Positions 28,840 to 37,227 are shown, counted from the first letter of the stretch. The stretch is DNA of 64,000 nt from Pseudomonas svalbardensis (GCF_030053115.1 NZ_CP125619.1:1985001-2049000); one strand, 5' to 3'. Made by a program: numbers and translations. The notes: generated by a model from the sequence alone, not told the origin.

Positions 28840-28872
28840 AAAATCCGGAATCCTTATCAGATTCCGGATTTT
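28840..28872 (-). promoter_or_regulatory. Fold-back hairpin over the IS4 transposase start
   Basis: 13-bp perfect stem (28840-28852 with 28860-28872) and a 7-base loop. In the transposase direction the stem is followed by six U and then the ATG at 28837, and the AAGGA ribosome site lies in the loop and 3' arm. It can act as a terminator and sequester the ribosome site when transcribed from outside, so it would silence the transposase on read-through transcripts. Confidence 0.75.
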
Positions 28873-28980
28873 CCGGCTGCCTGAGGATTAGTCAACAATC
28901 CTTAAGTGAACAGCATTGCGGTCATTGATCGGCCTTTTTTTTCATTTCTGACGAGATGAATTCATCAGAAGATCAAGAGA

Positions 28981-29004
28981 TCGCAGCCTTCGGCAGCTCC
29001 TACA
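28981..29004. repeat. Single arm of a dispersed Pseudomonas repeat
   Basis: TCGCAGCCTTCGGCAGCTCC followed by TACA. The same core appears as both arms of the inverted repeat at 49269-49398. It lies upstream of the SDR gene in noncoding DNA. Confidence 0.6.
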
Positions 29005-29145
29005 AGGGCAGTCATTTCGTCGATGTTGGAAAAATTACGTCTATCATATGCGGTTCAGATTATGCCTATAATAAATGGGTTTCCGCCAAGCGTTTTGAGC
29101 CTCAGGCGCTTGTCTTTCCCTTAGGCATCTCCCAGGAGCACAGTC

Positions 29146-29940
29146 ATGAACTCTGTCCAGTCCCAAGGTACGGCCCTCGTCACCGGTGCTTCTTCCGGTA
29201 TCGGTGCGATTTACGCCGAGCGGTTGGCGGCGCGTGGTTTTGATTTGTTATTGGTCGCCCGTGATCAAGAGCGGCTGGAAGCAGCGGCTACCAGGTTGCG
29301 CGCCGAGCATGGCGTTCAGGTCGAGGTGCTCAAGGCGGATCTGACGCAAAAGGATGAGGTGCTGAAGCTTGAGCAGCGTCTTCGCAGCGATTCGAGTATC
29401 AGCCTGTTACTGAACAACGCCGGTGTTGCAGCGGATGGTTTGTTGGCCAATTCCGACATGGATCAACTGGAGCGTTTGATTCAACTGAACGTGACAACGG
29501 TCACGCGGTTGGCATCGGCAGCGGCCGCCAGTTTTGCCAAGGCGGGTCGGGGGATGATCATCAATATCGGGTCAGTAGTCGCCTTGTTTCCGGAGCGCTT
29601 CAACGCGACTTACAGTGCCAGCAAGGCCTATGTGTTAAGTCTGACGCAGTCGTTGAACGCTGAACTGGAGGGCACTGGGGTCAAGGTGCAGGCCGTGTTG
29701 CCAGGCGTAACACGTACCGAAATCTGGGAGCGCTCCGGTATCGACGCGACCCAGATTCCGGCGGATATGGTCATGGAAGCCGGGGATATGGTTAATGCGG
29801 CGTTGTCGGGTCTGGACCAGGGTGAGTTGATCACCATTCCTTCGTTGCCGGATGCGGCCGACTGGGATGCCTTCATTGCGGCGCGTCATGTATTGGCACC
29901 GAATCTTTCCAAAAATAAGGCTGCCGCGCGTTACACGTGA
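29146..29940 (+). CDS. Short-chain dehydrogenase/reductase
   Basis: 264-residue classical SDR: cofactor motif TGASSGIG, LLNNAGVA, the catalytic Ser in INIGSVVAL and Tyr-x3-Lys in YSASKAYVL. The substrate is unknown. ATG follows CCCAGGAGCACAGTC, a good ribosome site. The FabF-like gene begins 33 bases after the stop, so the pair may be co-transcribed and act on the same acyl chain, with the SDR reducing a keto group; this is inference. Confidence 0.9.
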   Translation: MNSVQSQGTALVTGASSGIGAIYAERLAARGFDLLLVARDQERLEAAATRLRAEHGVQVEVLKADLTQKDEVLKLEQRLRSDSSISLLLNNAGVAADGLLANSDMDQLERLIQLNVTTVTRLASAAAASFAKAGRGMIINIGSVVALFPERFNATYSASKAYVLSLTQSLNAELEGTGVKVQAVLPGVTRTEIWERSGIDATQIPADMVMEAGDMVNAALSGLDQGELITIPSLPDAADWDAFIAARHVLAPNLSKNKAAARYT

Positions 29941-29972
29941 GGCGTCATGAATCGGCTTGAGGTATTTGCGGT

Positions 29973-31247
29973 ATGAGTGATCGTCGAGTGGTTGTAACGG
30001 GCATGGGTTTGGTGTCGCCATTGGGTTCTGGCGTCGAAGCCGTTTGGTCGCGTCTGTTGGCCGGGCGTTCCGGGTTACGCAATTTGCCGGATGAGGTGGT
30101 TGCCGATTTGCCGGCCAAGGTCGGTGGCGCAGTGCCGACGCTGGCTGACGATCCCGAGGCGGGATTTGACCCGGACCGGGCGACGGCGCCCAAAGAGCAG
30201 AAGAAGATGGACCGCTTCATTATGTTCGCCATGGAAGCGGCGCGTCAGGCGCTGGAGCAGGCCGGTTGGCAAGCGGCGGACGCCAATGCCCAGGAGCGTA
30301 CGGCAACCATTATCGGTTCCGGCGTGGGTGGTTTCGGTGCGATTGCCGATGCGGTGCGCACAACGGACAGCCGTGGACCGCGACGCCTGTCGCCGTTCAC
30401 CATTCCTTCATTTCTGGTCAACCTCGCCGCGGGTCATGTGTCGATCCAGCACGGTTTCAAGGGCCCATTGGGTGCTCCGGTGACGGCTTGCGCGGCCGGG
30501 GTGCAGGCGATTGGTGATGCGGCGCGGTTGATTCGTTGTGGCGAAGCTGACATTGCGGTATGTGGCGGCGCGGAAGCGGCGATCGATCGCGTCAGTCTCG
30601 CCGGGTTTGCCGCTGCTCGCGCCTTGTCCAGCGGATACAACGACACCCCGGAGCGTGCCTCGCGGCCGTTCGACAGTGACCGCGATGGCTTCGTCATGGG
30701 GGAGGGCGCTGGCCTTCTGGTGATTGAATCCCTGGAACATGCCTTGGCCCGCGGTGCTCAGCCGCTGGCGGAACTGGTCGGTTACGGCACCAGTGCCGAT
30801 GCCTATCACCTGACGGCGGGGCCCGAGGATGGCAGCGGTGCGCAACGGGCGATGTCGCTGGCGTTGGCCCAGGCGGGCATTTCGCCGGCGCAGGTGCAAC
30901 ATCTCAATGCTCACGCAACCTCGACGCCGGTCGGCGATCTGGGGGAGTTGGCTGCCATCAAGGCGTTGTTCGGCACGGATAACAAAATCGCCGTGACATC
31001 GACCAAATCGGCCACCGGGCATTTGCTCGGTGCAGCGGGCGGTATCGAGGCGATCTTCACGCTGTTGGCGATTCGCGATCAGGTCGTGCCGGCCACCCTC
31101 AACTTCGATAACCCGGACCCCGCCGCCCAAGGCGTGGACATTGTCCACGGCCAGGCGCGGCCGATGGCAATCGAATATGCGCTGTCCAATGGCTTCGGGT
31201 TTGGTGGGGTGAATGCCAGCGTGCTGTTCAAGCGCTGGGAGGGCTAG
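29973..31247 (+). CDS. Beta-ketoacyl-ACP synthase II-like protein (FabF type)
   Basis: 424-residue condensing enzyme with the complete Cys-His-His triad: Cys173 in TACAAGVQAIGDA, His314 in NAHATSTPVGD and His350 in KSATGHLLGAAGG. It has VVVTGMGLVSPLG at the start and FGFGGVNAS at the end. It condenses malonyl-ACP with acyl-ACP. It is not in a fab cluster (no fabD, fabG or acpP beside it), so it may be a secondary synthase working with the adjoining SDR. Its stop codon overlaps that of the convergent tetR-like gene (CTAG). Confidence 0.9.
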   Translation: MSDRRVVVTGMGLVSPLGSGVEAVWSRLLAGRSGLRNLPDEVVADLPAKVGGAVPTLADDPEAGFDPDRATAPKEQKKMDRFIMFAMEAARQALEQAGWQAADANAQERTATIIGSGVGGFGAIADAVRTTDSRGPRRLSPFTIPSFLVNLAAGHVSIQHGFKGPLGAPVTACAAGVQAIGDAARLIRCGEADIAVCGGAEAAIDRVSLAGFAAARALSSGYNDTPERASRPFDSDRDGFVMGEGAGLLVIESLEHALARGAQPLAELVGYGTSADAYHLTAGPEDGSGAQRAMSLALAQAGISPAQVQHLNAHATSTPVGDLGELAAIKALFGTDNKIAVTSTKSATGHLLGAAGGIEAIFTLLAIRDQVVPATLNFDNPDPAAQGVDIVHGQARPMAIEYALSNGFGFGGVNASVLFKRWEG

Positions 31248-31801
31248 TCCCGGGGCTGTTTGAGATAGGCGCGAGTCACGTCGAGAATCCGCTGCGCCAG
31301 CTCGGGATTCTTGACACTGCGTGACAGCAGTAAAGCCCCGACCAGTGTCGACATGATGACGATGCTTTGGTCGGCGGCGTTCTCGTCTTCAAGAGTGCCT
31401 TGCACTTGTTCGAGTCGTGCGTTGAGCACCACGTCAGTGGTCGGGCTTTGCTGCCCGCGCAGGCCGAGTTCCGATGACATGGTCGGCAACGGGCAACCCT
31501 CATCGGGTGAAGTCTGGTGCCATTCGGACAAATAGGCGTCGATGAACGCTTCCAGCGGACGATCTTGAGCGAACAGTTCGGCGCAAATGACATCGACCTG
31601 CTCGCCCGCGGCTTGCAAAGCCTTTTCCACCAGTTCGTCTTTGGACTTGAAATGCGAGTAGAAACCACCGTGAGTCAGGCCCAGTGCTTTCATCAGCGGT
31701 TGCAGACCTGTCGCGCCAATGCCATCGCGGCGAAAGCGCGCTGACGCTTCCTTGATGATGCGTTGGTGGGTCTGGGCTTTATGGTCCTGCGAGTAACGCA
31801 T
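31244..31801 (-). CDS. TetR-family transcriptional regulator
   Basis: 185-residue regulator. The N-terminal helix-turn-helix is clear (RIIKEASARFRRDGIGATGL, then LTHGGFYSHFKSKDELV). The C-terminal part is the ligand-binding domain, with LSEWHQTSPDEGCPLPTM typical of the YxaF/AcrR_C group. The start MRYSQDHKAQ at 31801 is chosen over an upstream start at 31819. It is convergent with the FabF-like gene, sharing the stop palindrome, and may control it or the SDR. Confidence 0.87.
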   Translation of the reverse strand: MRYSQDHKAQTHQRIIKEASARFRRDGIGATGLQPLMKALGLTHGGFYSHFKSKDELVEKALQAAGEQVDVICAELFAQDRPLEAFIDAYLSEWHQTSPDEGCPLPTMSSELGLRGQQSPTTDVVLNARLEQVQGTLEDENAADQSIVIMSTLVGALLLSRSVKNPELAQRILDVTRAYLKQPRD

Positions 31802-31971
31802 CGGGTATCTCCGCAACAATGCGCCATATTAACCAATGAAAATGGGATGGTGATTGTACTTCTACTTCTAAAAAGCATGCAGATGCGTCCAACTCCGTCC
31901 TGCTGTCTTGAGCTAACTGGCACGAATAGTGATTACTCGTTAACTGACGATTGTTGAACAATCACGAGGCA

Positions 31972-32631
31972 ATGAGTATGAACAGCGGACTGTCCCTGGC
32001 CGACCACATCACCCTTGAGTTGCGCGCCGACATCATTGGCGGCCGTTTGCTACCCGGCATGGCATTGGTGGAAAACGATCTGGTGTCTGCCTACAACGCA
32101 TCCCGCAATACCATTCGCGAAGCGCTGCATCGCTTGGGGCAGGAAGGTCTGACCCGTTATGTGCGCAACAAGGGCGTGATGGTGCGCAGGCTGGGCGTCG
32201 AGGACGTGCGGGATCTGTTCAAGGTCAGGCGCACCCTGGAGCTGCAGGCCATCAGCGCGAGTCAGCCGCTGCGCGACTATCAATCCGACCGGATGCTCGA
32301 AGCCCTGGAAGCCACCGAGCTTGCCCGGGAGCGCGAGGACTGGCGCGCTGTCGGCACCCACAGTCTGGCCTTTCATCAACACATCGTTGGATTGCTGCGC
32401 AGTCCGTTGTTCGATGAGTTCTTCACCAACGTCGTCGCGCAATTGCGCCTGGTGTTTTGCACCGCTCCCGACGAATCACGTTTTCAGGCGCCCTGGCTGG
32501 CGCGCGACCGGCAGATCCATGAGTTGTTGGCCGAGGGCGACAAGCGCGCGGCCGAGGACGCCATGAGCCTGTATCTCGACGATTCCGAACACCTCCTTTT
32601 GCAAATGCTTGCCCCAGTTTCCCATCACTGA
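31972..32631 (+). CDS. GntR-family regulator (FadR/FCD subgroup)
   Basis: 219-residue regulator. The winged helix-turn-helix lies at about 12-75 (LELRADIIGGRLLPGMALVE, then ASRNTIREALHRLGQEGL), and an FCD all-helical effector domain follows (LFKVRRTLELQAI, with His residues such as HSLAFHQHIV that bind a metal in this family). ATG at 31972 follows CGAGGCA; ATG at 31978 is also possible. The DUF1989 gene starts 15 bases downstream and is its likely target. Confidence 0.88.
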   Translation: MSMNSGLSLADHITLELRADIIGGRLLPGMALVENDLVSAYNASRNTIREALHRLGQEGLTRYVRNKGVMVRRLGVEDVRDLFKVRRTLELQAISASQPLRDYQSDRMLEALEATELAREREDWRAVGTHSLAFHQHIVGLLRSPLFDEFFTNVVAQLRLVFCTAPDESRFQAPWLARDRQIHELLAEGDKRAAEDAMSLYLDDSEHLLLQMLAPVSHH

Positions 32632-32646
32632 TCGAGGATTCGTGCC

Positions 32647-33498
32647 ATGTACAAAGACTATCCGGCGGCCTATCAAGTCAGCAAAGGCTCAGCCTTGCAG
32701 GTGGACAAAGCCTTCTACGAACGGATTCGCGATGCAAAGGAGGGGCGCACCCTAATCGAGGCATTCGAGGTGCCGATCCGCACCGGTCGCGCCTGGAAGG
32801 TGCCAGCCGGGCATGTGTTTCGCGTGACCACCCCCGTCGGGCCCCAAGTCGGGGATTTCAACGTCTGGAATGCCAACGATCCACGGGAGCGTTTGTGGGC
32901 GGCACGGACCCGGCAATTACAGGGCGCACACGTCAGCACCCATGACCGGCTCTGGTCGAATCTGCCTTTTCTGCGGCCGCTGGTGACCATCACTGATGAC
33001 AGCCTGGCCGGTTACGGCATCGACGAACATGGCGGTCGCTTGCACGATTTGCTCGGCACCCGTTGCGACCCTTACGTGAACAAAATGCTCACCGGCGAAG
33101 ACTTTCACCATCACTGCCACTCGAACCTGACCCGCGCGGTCCTGCCTCATGGGCTGACCGAATTCGACGTGCATGACGTGCTGAACATTTTCCAGTGCAC
33201 GGGCCTGAACCACGATGACATGTATTTCATGAAAGCCTGTCCGGCACAGAAGGGCGATTACCTGGAATTCTTTGCCGAAATCGATCTGCTCTGCGCCCTC
33301 TCGACCTGCCCGGGTGGCGATCTGTCGCTTGCCATGTGGGGGCCGGATGCACAGGATCCGCTAAGCGTGTGTCGTCCGCTCGGGGTAGAGGTTTATCAGT
33401 TGGAGGATTCGTTGCTTGAGGGCTGGAGCCAGCCGGAACGCGCGGCATACAAAGGGCTGCATGGCCTGCACATCGCCAAGGCCGATTGGGAGAAATAG
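32647..33498 (+). CDS. DUF1989 (urea carboxylase-associated) family protein
   Basis: 283-residue protein of the family often found beside urea carboxylase genes. The core runs from about 40 to 245: VPAGHVFRVTTPVGPQVGDFNVWNA, STHDRLWSNLP, a His/Cys-rich HHHCHSNLTRAV and NIFQCTGLNHDD, and CALSTCPGGD. The clustered His and Cys suggest a metal site (inference). No urea carboxylase is present; the neighbours are a GntR regulator and, on the other strand, an ethanolamine-type permease. The biochemical role of this family is not established to my knowledge. Confidence 0.85.
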   Translation: MYKDYPAAYQVSKGSALQVDKAFYERIRDAKEGRTLIEAFEVPIRTGRAWKVPAGHVFRVTTPVGPQVGDFNVWNANDPRERLWAARTRQLQGAHVSTHDRLWSNLPFLRPLVTITDDSLAGYGIDEHGGRLHDLLGTRCDPYVNKMLTGEDFHHHCHSNLTRAVLPHGLTEFDVHDVLNIFQCTGLNHDDMYFMKACPAQKGDYLEFFAEIDLLCALSTCPGGDLSLAMWGPDAQDPLSVCRPLGVEVYQLEDSLLEGWSQPERAAYKGLHGLHIAKADWEK

Positions 33499-33506
33499 AA
33501 ACGCAA

Positions 33507-33541
33507 AACCCCGTCATTTGATGAGAATGACGGGGTCTGTT
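33507..33541. terminator. Bidirectional terminator
   Basis: 10-bp stem CCCCGTCATT (33509-33518) with AATGACGGGG (33526-33535), flanked by AAAA on the left and TCTGTTT on the right. It lies between the convergent DUF1989 and DUF2897-like genes and can serve both. Confidence 0.85.
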
Positions 33542-33544
33542 TAG

Positions 33545-33712
33545 TTAGCGGTCCTGCGCATCCTTGGCATCCGCTTCCGCGTTGCGTTCAGCGACGCGTT
33601 TGCGTTGCTCCTCGGTCAGTTCGACCTTGTTGGCGGTGTCACGCAACATCATCAAACCACCAACGATCGAGCCGATTGCAACGATCAGAATCAACCAGGC
33701 ATACCAGGGCAT
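33545..33712 (-). CDS. DUF2897-like small membrane protein
   Basis: 55-residue protein: one N-terminal membrane segment (MPWYAWLILIVAIGSIVGGL) followed by a charged helical tail rich in Glu, Arg and Lys (LTEEQRKRVAERNAEADAK). The layout matches the DUF2897 family of pseudomonads. Start at 33712 is supported by AAGGAGAGCCCT just before it; the longer frame to 33802 has no such site. Function unknown. Confidence 0.75.
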   Translation of the reverse strand: MPWYAWLILIVAIGSIVGGLMMLRDTANKVELTEEQRKRVAERNAEADAKDAQDR

Positions 33713-33850
33713 AGGGCTCTCCTTGAGGGCAGGCCGATTGGCGGGTTTTGCCAACCGATCGTGCATACCACTTTGAGCGATGGATTTTCGCACTGGTTCC
33801 ATCGCAGTCGCTCCATTCTATGCCTGTTCTGACAGCAACACTTCGCCTGT

Positions 33851-35215
33851 TTAGAGCCCGGTCAGCATCGCGTCCGCCGGCGCATCGGCACGCAGTTGCG
33901 CCGTCAGCATAAAGTACACGAACCCAACCGCCATGAAGCCCAGGAAGATCAACCCGATCAGCGTGTTGAACCAGGCCATTGCCACCAGGCAGACCACCGC
34001 TAGCACCAGCGCAATGAACGGCACCAACGGATAACACGGCGCGCGAAAGGTGCGCTCCAGATTCGGTTCGGTTTTGCGCAGTTTGAACAGGCTGAGCATG
34101 CTCATGATGTACATCACGATTGCCCCGAAGACCGCCATCGTGATCATCGCCGCCGTCAGCGTCATGCCGCCCAGGTTGATCAAACCATCACTGTAGATCG
34201 CGGCAATGCCGATCACGCCACCGGCGATGATTGCCCGGTGCGGTGTCTGAAAGCGTGACAATTTGGCCAGAGACGCCGGCAGGTAACCGGCCCGGGCGAG
34301 GGCGAAGAACTGCCGCGAGTAGCCGAGGATGATTCCGTGGAAACTCGCCACCAGGCCGAACAGGCCGATCCACACCAGCATGTGCAACCAGCCCGAACTT
34401 TCACCCACCACGGTTTTCATCGCTTGCGGCAGCGGGTCGTTGATGTTCGACAAGGTGCGCCAGTCACCGACGCCGCCGGCAAAGAACATCACGCCCATCG
34501 CCAGCAAAACCAGCGTCAGAATGCCGCTGATGTAAGCCTTCGGAATGGTGCGTTTCGGGTCCTTGGCTTCTTCGGCGGCCATGGCCGCGCCTTCGATGGC
34601 CAGGAAGAACCAGATGGCGAAGGGTATCGCCGCGAACATCCCGGCAATCGCCGGCGCGCCGAACACATCGGAACCGGCCCAGCCATTGAGTGCGAAATTG
34701 CTGAAGCTGAACGCCGGGGCGACCACGCCCATGAACACCAGCAGTTCGGCCACTGCGAGAACGCAGACCACCAGTTCGAAGGTTGCGGCCAGTTTCACCC
34801 CGAGGATGTTCAGGCCCATGAACACGATGTAGGCGCCGACCGCGGCGTGTTTCGGATCAAGCGCTGGAAACTGAACGTTCAGATACGCACCGATCGCCAG
34901 AGCGATGGCTGGCGGGGCGAAGACAAATTCAATCAGTGTCGCCAGCCCCGCGATCAATCCGCCTTTCTCGCCAAAGGCGCGGCGGCTGTAGGCAAAGGGA
35001 CCACCAGCGTGAGGAATCGCGGTGGTCAACTCGGTGAAACTGAAGATGAAGCAGGTGTACATCGTGGCGACCATAAAGGACGTCACCAGAAAACCGAGTG
35101 TGCCTGCCACGCCCCAGCCATAACTCCAGCCGAAGTATTCACCGGAAATCACCAGCCCGACCGCAATGCCCCACAGGTGCAGCGTGCCCAGTGTGGGTTT
35201 GAGTTGTGTGTTCAT
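33851..35215 (-). CDS. Ethanolamine permease-like APC transporter
   Basis: 454-residue transporter with about 12 membrane segments. LHLWGIAVGLVISGEYFGWSYGW, GGPFAYSRRAFGEKGGL and AAMAAEEAKDPKRTIPKAYI are close to the ethanolamine permease group (Eat) of the amino acid-polyamine-organocation superfamily. Start at 35215 follows GGGAGCAACGC; the frame continues upstream to 35602 but the extra part is low-complexity basic sequence. Substrate is inferred from family; no eutBC genes lie in the window. Confidence 0.85.
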   Translation of the reverse strand: MNTQLKPTLGTLHLWGIAVGLVISGEYFGWSYGWGVAGTLGFLVTSFMVATMYTCFIFSFTELTTAIPHAGGPFAYSRRAFGEKGGLIAGLATLIEFVFAPPAIALAIGAYLNVQFPALDPKHAAVGAYIVFMGLNILGVKLAATFELVVCVLAVAELLVFMGVVAPAFSFSNFALNGWAGSDVFGAPAIAGMFAAIPFAIWFFLAIEGAAMAAEEAKDPKRTIPKAYISGILTLVLLAMGVMFFAGGVGDWRTLSNINDPLPQAMKTVVGESSGWLHMLVWIGLFGLVASFHGIILGYSRQFFALARAGYLPASLAKLSRFQTPHRAIIAGGVIGIAAIYSDGLINLGGMTLTAAMITMAVFGAIVMYIMSMLSLFKLRKTEPNLERTFRAPCYPLVPFIALVLAVVCLVAMAWFNTLIGLIFLGFMAVGFVYFMLTAQLRADAPADAMLTGL

Positions 35216-35411
35216 GCGTTGCTCCCTGAACGGTTTGGAAAGCTCAGGGAGGGCGTTTGCAGTGGGCGTGCCATTGTGTGTTGACGCGTCGTAAAGCGCC
35301 GAAAGCTGTCGTATCGGGGATGTTTGCCGCTCGATGCGCGCAAATGGGTGCGCCAGTTGGGGGCGCTGGTGGCGGTTTTGCCGTCTTCGTGGGCAAGTCC
35401 TGCTTGTAGGT

Positions 35412-36281
35412 TTAGCCTTGCTCGGCAAGACATTCGCGCAGCGCAAGTTGCCAGTCTGGTTGGCTGATGCCCCATTCACGTTGCAGGCGACTGCAATCAA
35501 GGCATGAGTTGAGCGGTCGGGCCGCCGGTGTCGGGTAATCGCTGGAGGGAATCGGCAGCAGGTTTGCGCAGGGCTTTCCTTGTTGCCGTAACGCTTCGCC
35601 AATGGCCTGGGCGAAGCCGAACCAGGAGGTTTCTCCCTGAGCGGTCAGATGATATGTCCCCCAAGTAGCGGCCTCACCTGCCTGCCAGCGTTCGATCAGG
35701 GCAAGGGTGCTATTGGCAATTGTGCCTGCCCAGGTAGGTGCGCCGATCTGATCGGCGACAATGCGTACTTCCGGTCTCTCTTGCAGCAGGCGTTGCATCG
35801 TCAGCAGGAAATTGCGGCCATGGGTCGAATAGACCCAGCTGGTACGCAGGATAAGATGTTTGCCTTGCACGTCAGTGATCGCCCGTTCACCGGCCAGTTT
35901 GCTCTTGCCGTAAACCCCGAGAGGGTTTGGCGTGTCGTCTTCGTTATAAGTCCCGACCTTCATGCCGTCGAATACATAATCGGTGGAGTAGTGAATCAGC
36001 GGGATGCCAAGCTTCAGTGCTTCTTCGGCAAAGATGCCAGGGGCCACGGCGTTGATGGCAAAGGCTGTTTCCGGCTCGCTTTCAGCCAGATCGACCGCTG
36101 TGTGGGCCGCCGCATTGATGATCAGATCCGGACGAACCTTTTGTACCTGTTGGCGAATCTGCTGGGGTTGTGCCAGATCGAGTTGATCGCGACCCAGCAC
36201 GATCAACTCGCCGACCCCCCCCAGTCGACGCTGCAGTTCGCGTGAGACCTGACCATGCTGGCCGCTGATGAGAACTCTCAT
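35412..36281 (-). CDS. rmlD: dTDP-4-dehydrorhamnose reductase
   Basis: 289-residue SDR, last step of dTDP-L-rhamnose synthesis. Motifs: LISGQHGQVSRELQRRL, INAAAHTAVDLAESEP, HYSTDYVFDG, YGKSKLAGE (Tyr-x3-Lys) and LRTSWVYSTHGRNFL. The ATG at 36281 overlaps the stop of a 25-codon ORF as ATGA. It is the last gene of the rmlB-rmlA-rmlD group. Confidence 0.95.
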   Translation of the reverse strand: MRVLISGQHGQVSRELQRRLGGVGELIVLGRDQLDLAQPQQIRQQVQKVRPDLIINAAAHTAVDLAESEPETAFAINAVAPGIFAEEALKLGIPLIHYSTDYVFDGMKVGTYNEDDTPNPLGVYGKSKLAGERAITDVQGKHLILRTSWVYSTHGRNFLLTMQRLLQERPEVRIVADQIGAPTWAGTIANSTLALIERWQAGEAATWGTYHLTAQGETSWFGFAQAIGEALRQQGKPCANLLPIPSSDYPTPAARPLNSCLDCSRLQREWGISQPDWQLALRECLAEQG

Positions 36282-36355
36282 GGGAGCAGATCAGCCAATT
36301 GCAGGCTTTTACCGATGATCACTTCGCCGCGCAGACCGGTTTCATTCACACCCAT
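36278..36355 (-). pseudogene. 25-codon ORF in the place of rmlC, possible remnant or coupling ORF
   Basis: Starts with ATG at 36355 inside the rmlA end (10-base overlap) and stops with a TGA overlapping the rmlD ATG (ATGA). The peptide begins [10 protein letters not shown] and ends GKSLQLADLLP. The end has the look of RmlC C-termini (G-K-x-L-x-x-A-D-L-x-P), and rmlC is otherwise missing from the group, so an internal deletion of rmlC is possible. It may equally be a small ORF kept for translational coupling. Confidence 0.4.
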
Positions 36356-37227
36356 TGTTCATCCCCTGCGAGCTTGGCCAGGTACTGGCCATACCCGGTC
36401 TTGCCGAAGTAGCGGGCACGCTCCAGCAGCTGTTCGCGGTTGATCCAGTTCTTTTCATAAGCGATCTCTTCGAGGCAGGCGACTTTCAAGCCTTGTCGAC
36501 GTTCGATGGTCTGCACGTACTGAGAGGCATCGAGCAAGCTGTCGTGGGTGCCGGTGTCGAGCCAGGCGAAACCACGGCCGAAGCGCTCGACCTGCAGGTC
36601 TCCCCGTTTGAGATACGCATTGTTGACGTCGGTGATTTCCAGCTCGCCGCGAGGCGAAGGCTTTACCGCTTTGGCGATCCTGATTACATCGTTGTCGTAA
36701 AAATACAGGCCGGTGACGGCATAGCTGGATTTCGGTGTTTTCGGCTTTTCTTCGATCGACAGCGCACGGCCCTGGCTGTCCAAATCAATCACGCCGAATC
36801 GCTCCGGGTCTTTGACCCAATAGCCGAACACGGTAGCGCCAGAAGTGCGTGTTGCCGCGTTTTGCAACTGCTCGCCAAAGTGTTGACCATGGAAAATGTT
36901 GTCGCCGAGGATCAGGCACACTGGATCATTGCCAATGAAGCTTTCGCCAATCAGAAAAGCCTGGGCCAGTCCATCCGGCGACGGCTGCTCGGCATAGCTG
37001 AAATTGACCCCGAACTGACTGCCATCACCCAGCAGATTGCGGTACTGGGGCAGATCCTGGGGAGTAGAGATCACTAAAATGTCTTTGATGCCGGCCAGCA
37101 TCAGGACCGAAATCGGGTAATAGATCATCGGTTTGTCGTAGACCGGCAACAGCTGTTTGGACACCCCGAGCGTGATCGGATGCAGGCGTGTGCCCGAGCC
37201 GCCTGCCAAAACGATACCTTTCATCAT
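36346..37227 (-). CDS. rmlA: Glucose-1-phosphate thymidylyltransferase
   Basis: 293-residue nucleotidyltransferase making dTDP-glucose. Motifs: [22 protein letters not shown] split by the activator site, [41 protein letters not shown] and [18 protein letters not shown]. The ATG at 37227 overlaps the rmlB stop by four bases, giving coupled translation. Product inhibition by dTDP-rhamnose is usual for the family. Confidence 0.97.
   Translation of the reverse strand: MMKGIVLAGGSGTRLHPITLGVSKQLLPVYDKPMIYYPISVLMLAGIKDILVISTPQDLPQYRNLLGDGSQFGVNFSYAEQPSPDGLAQAFLIGESFIGNDPVCLILGDNIFHGQHFGEQLQNAATRTSGATVFGYWVKDPERFGVIDLDSQGRALSIEEKPKTPKSSYAVTGLYFYDNDVIRIAKAVKPSPRGELEITDVNNAYLKRGDLQVERFGRGFAWLDTGTHDSLLDASQYVQTIERRQGLKVACLEEIAYEKNWINREQLLERARYFGKTGYGQYLAKLAGDEQWV

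Larger units (their letters stand above)
27491..28918 (-). mobile_element. Complete IS4-family insertion sequence, 1428 bp
   Basis: Bounded by perfect 18-bp terminal inverted repeats CAATGCTGTTCACTTAAG at 27491-27508 and its complement at 28901-28918. Flanked by a perfect 13-bp direct repeat CGGTCATTGATCG (27478-27490 and 28919-28931), which is in the size range known for IS4-family target duplications. One intact transposase on the minus strand fills it. Intact ends, gene and duplication point to a recent, probably active insertion. Confidence 0.95.

Noticed and set aside
28956..29243. 95-codon plus-strand frame upstream of the SDR gene
   Set aside because: It runs through a dispersed repeat and the SDR start in another frame; no ribosome site or family resemblance.
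34337..35284. 315-codon plus-strand frame opposite the permease gene
   Set aside because: Antisense to a clear membrane transporter; charged, low-complexity product.
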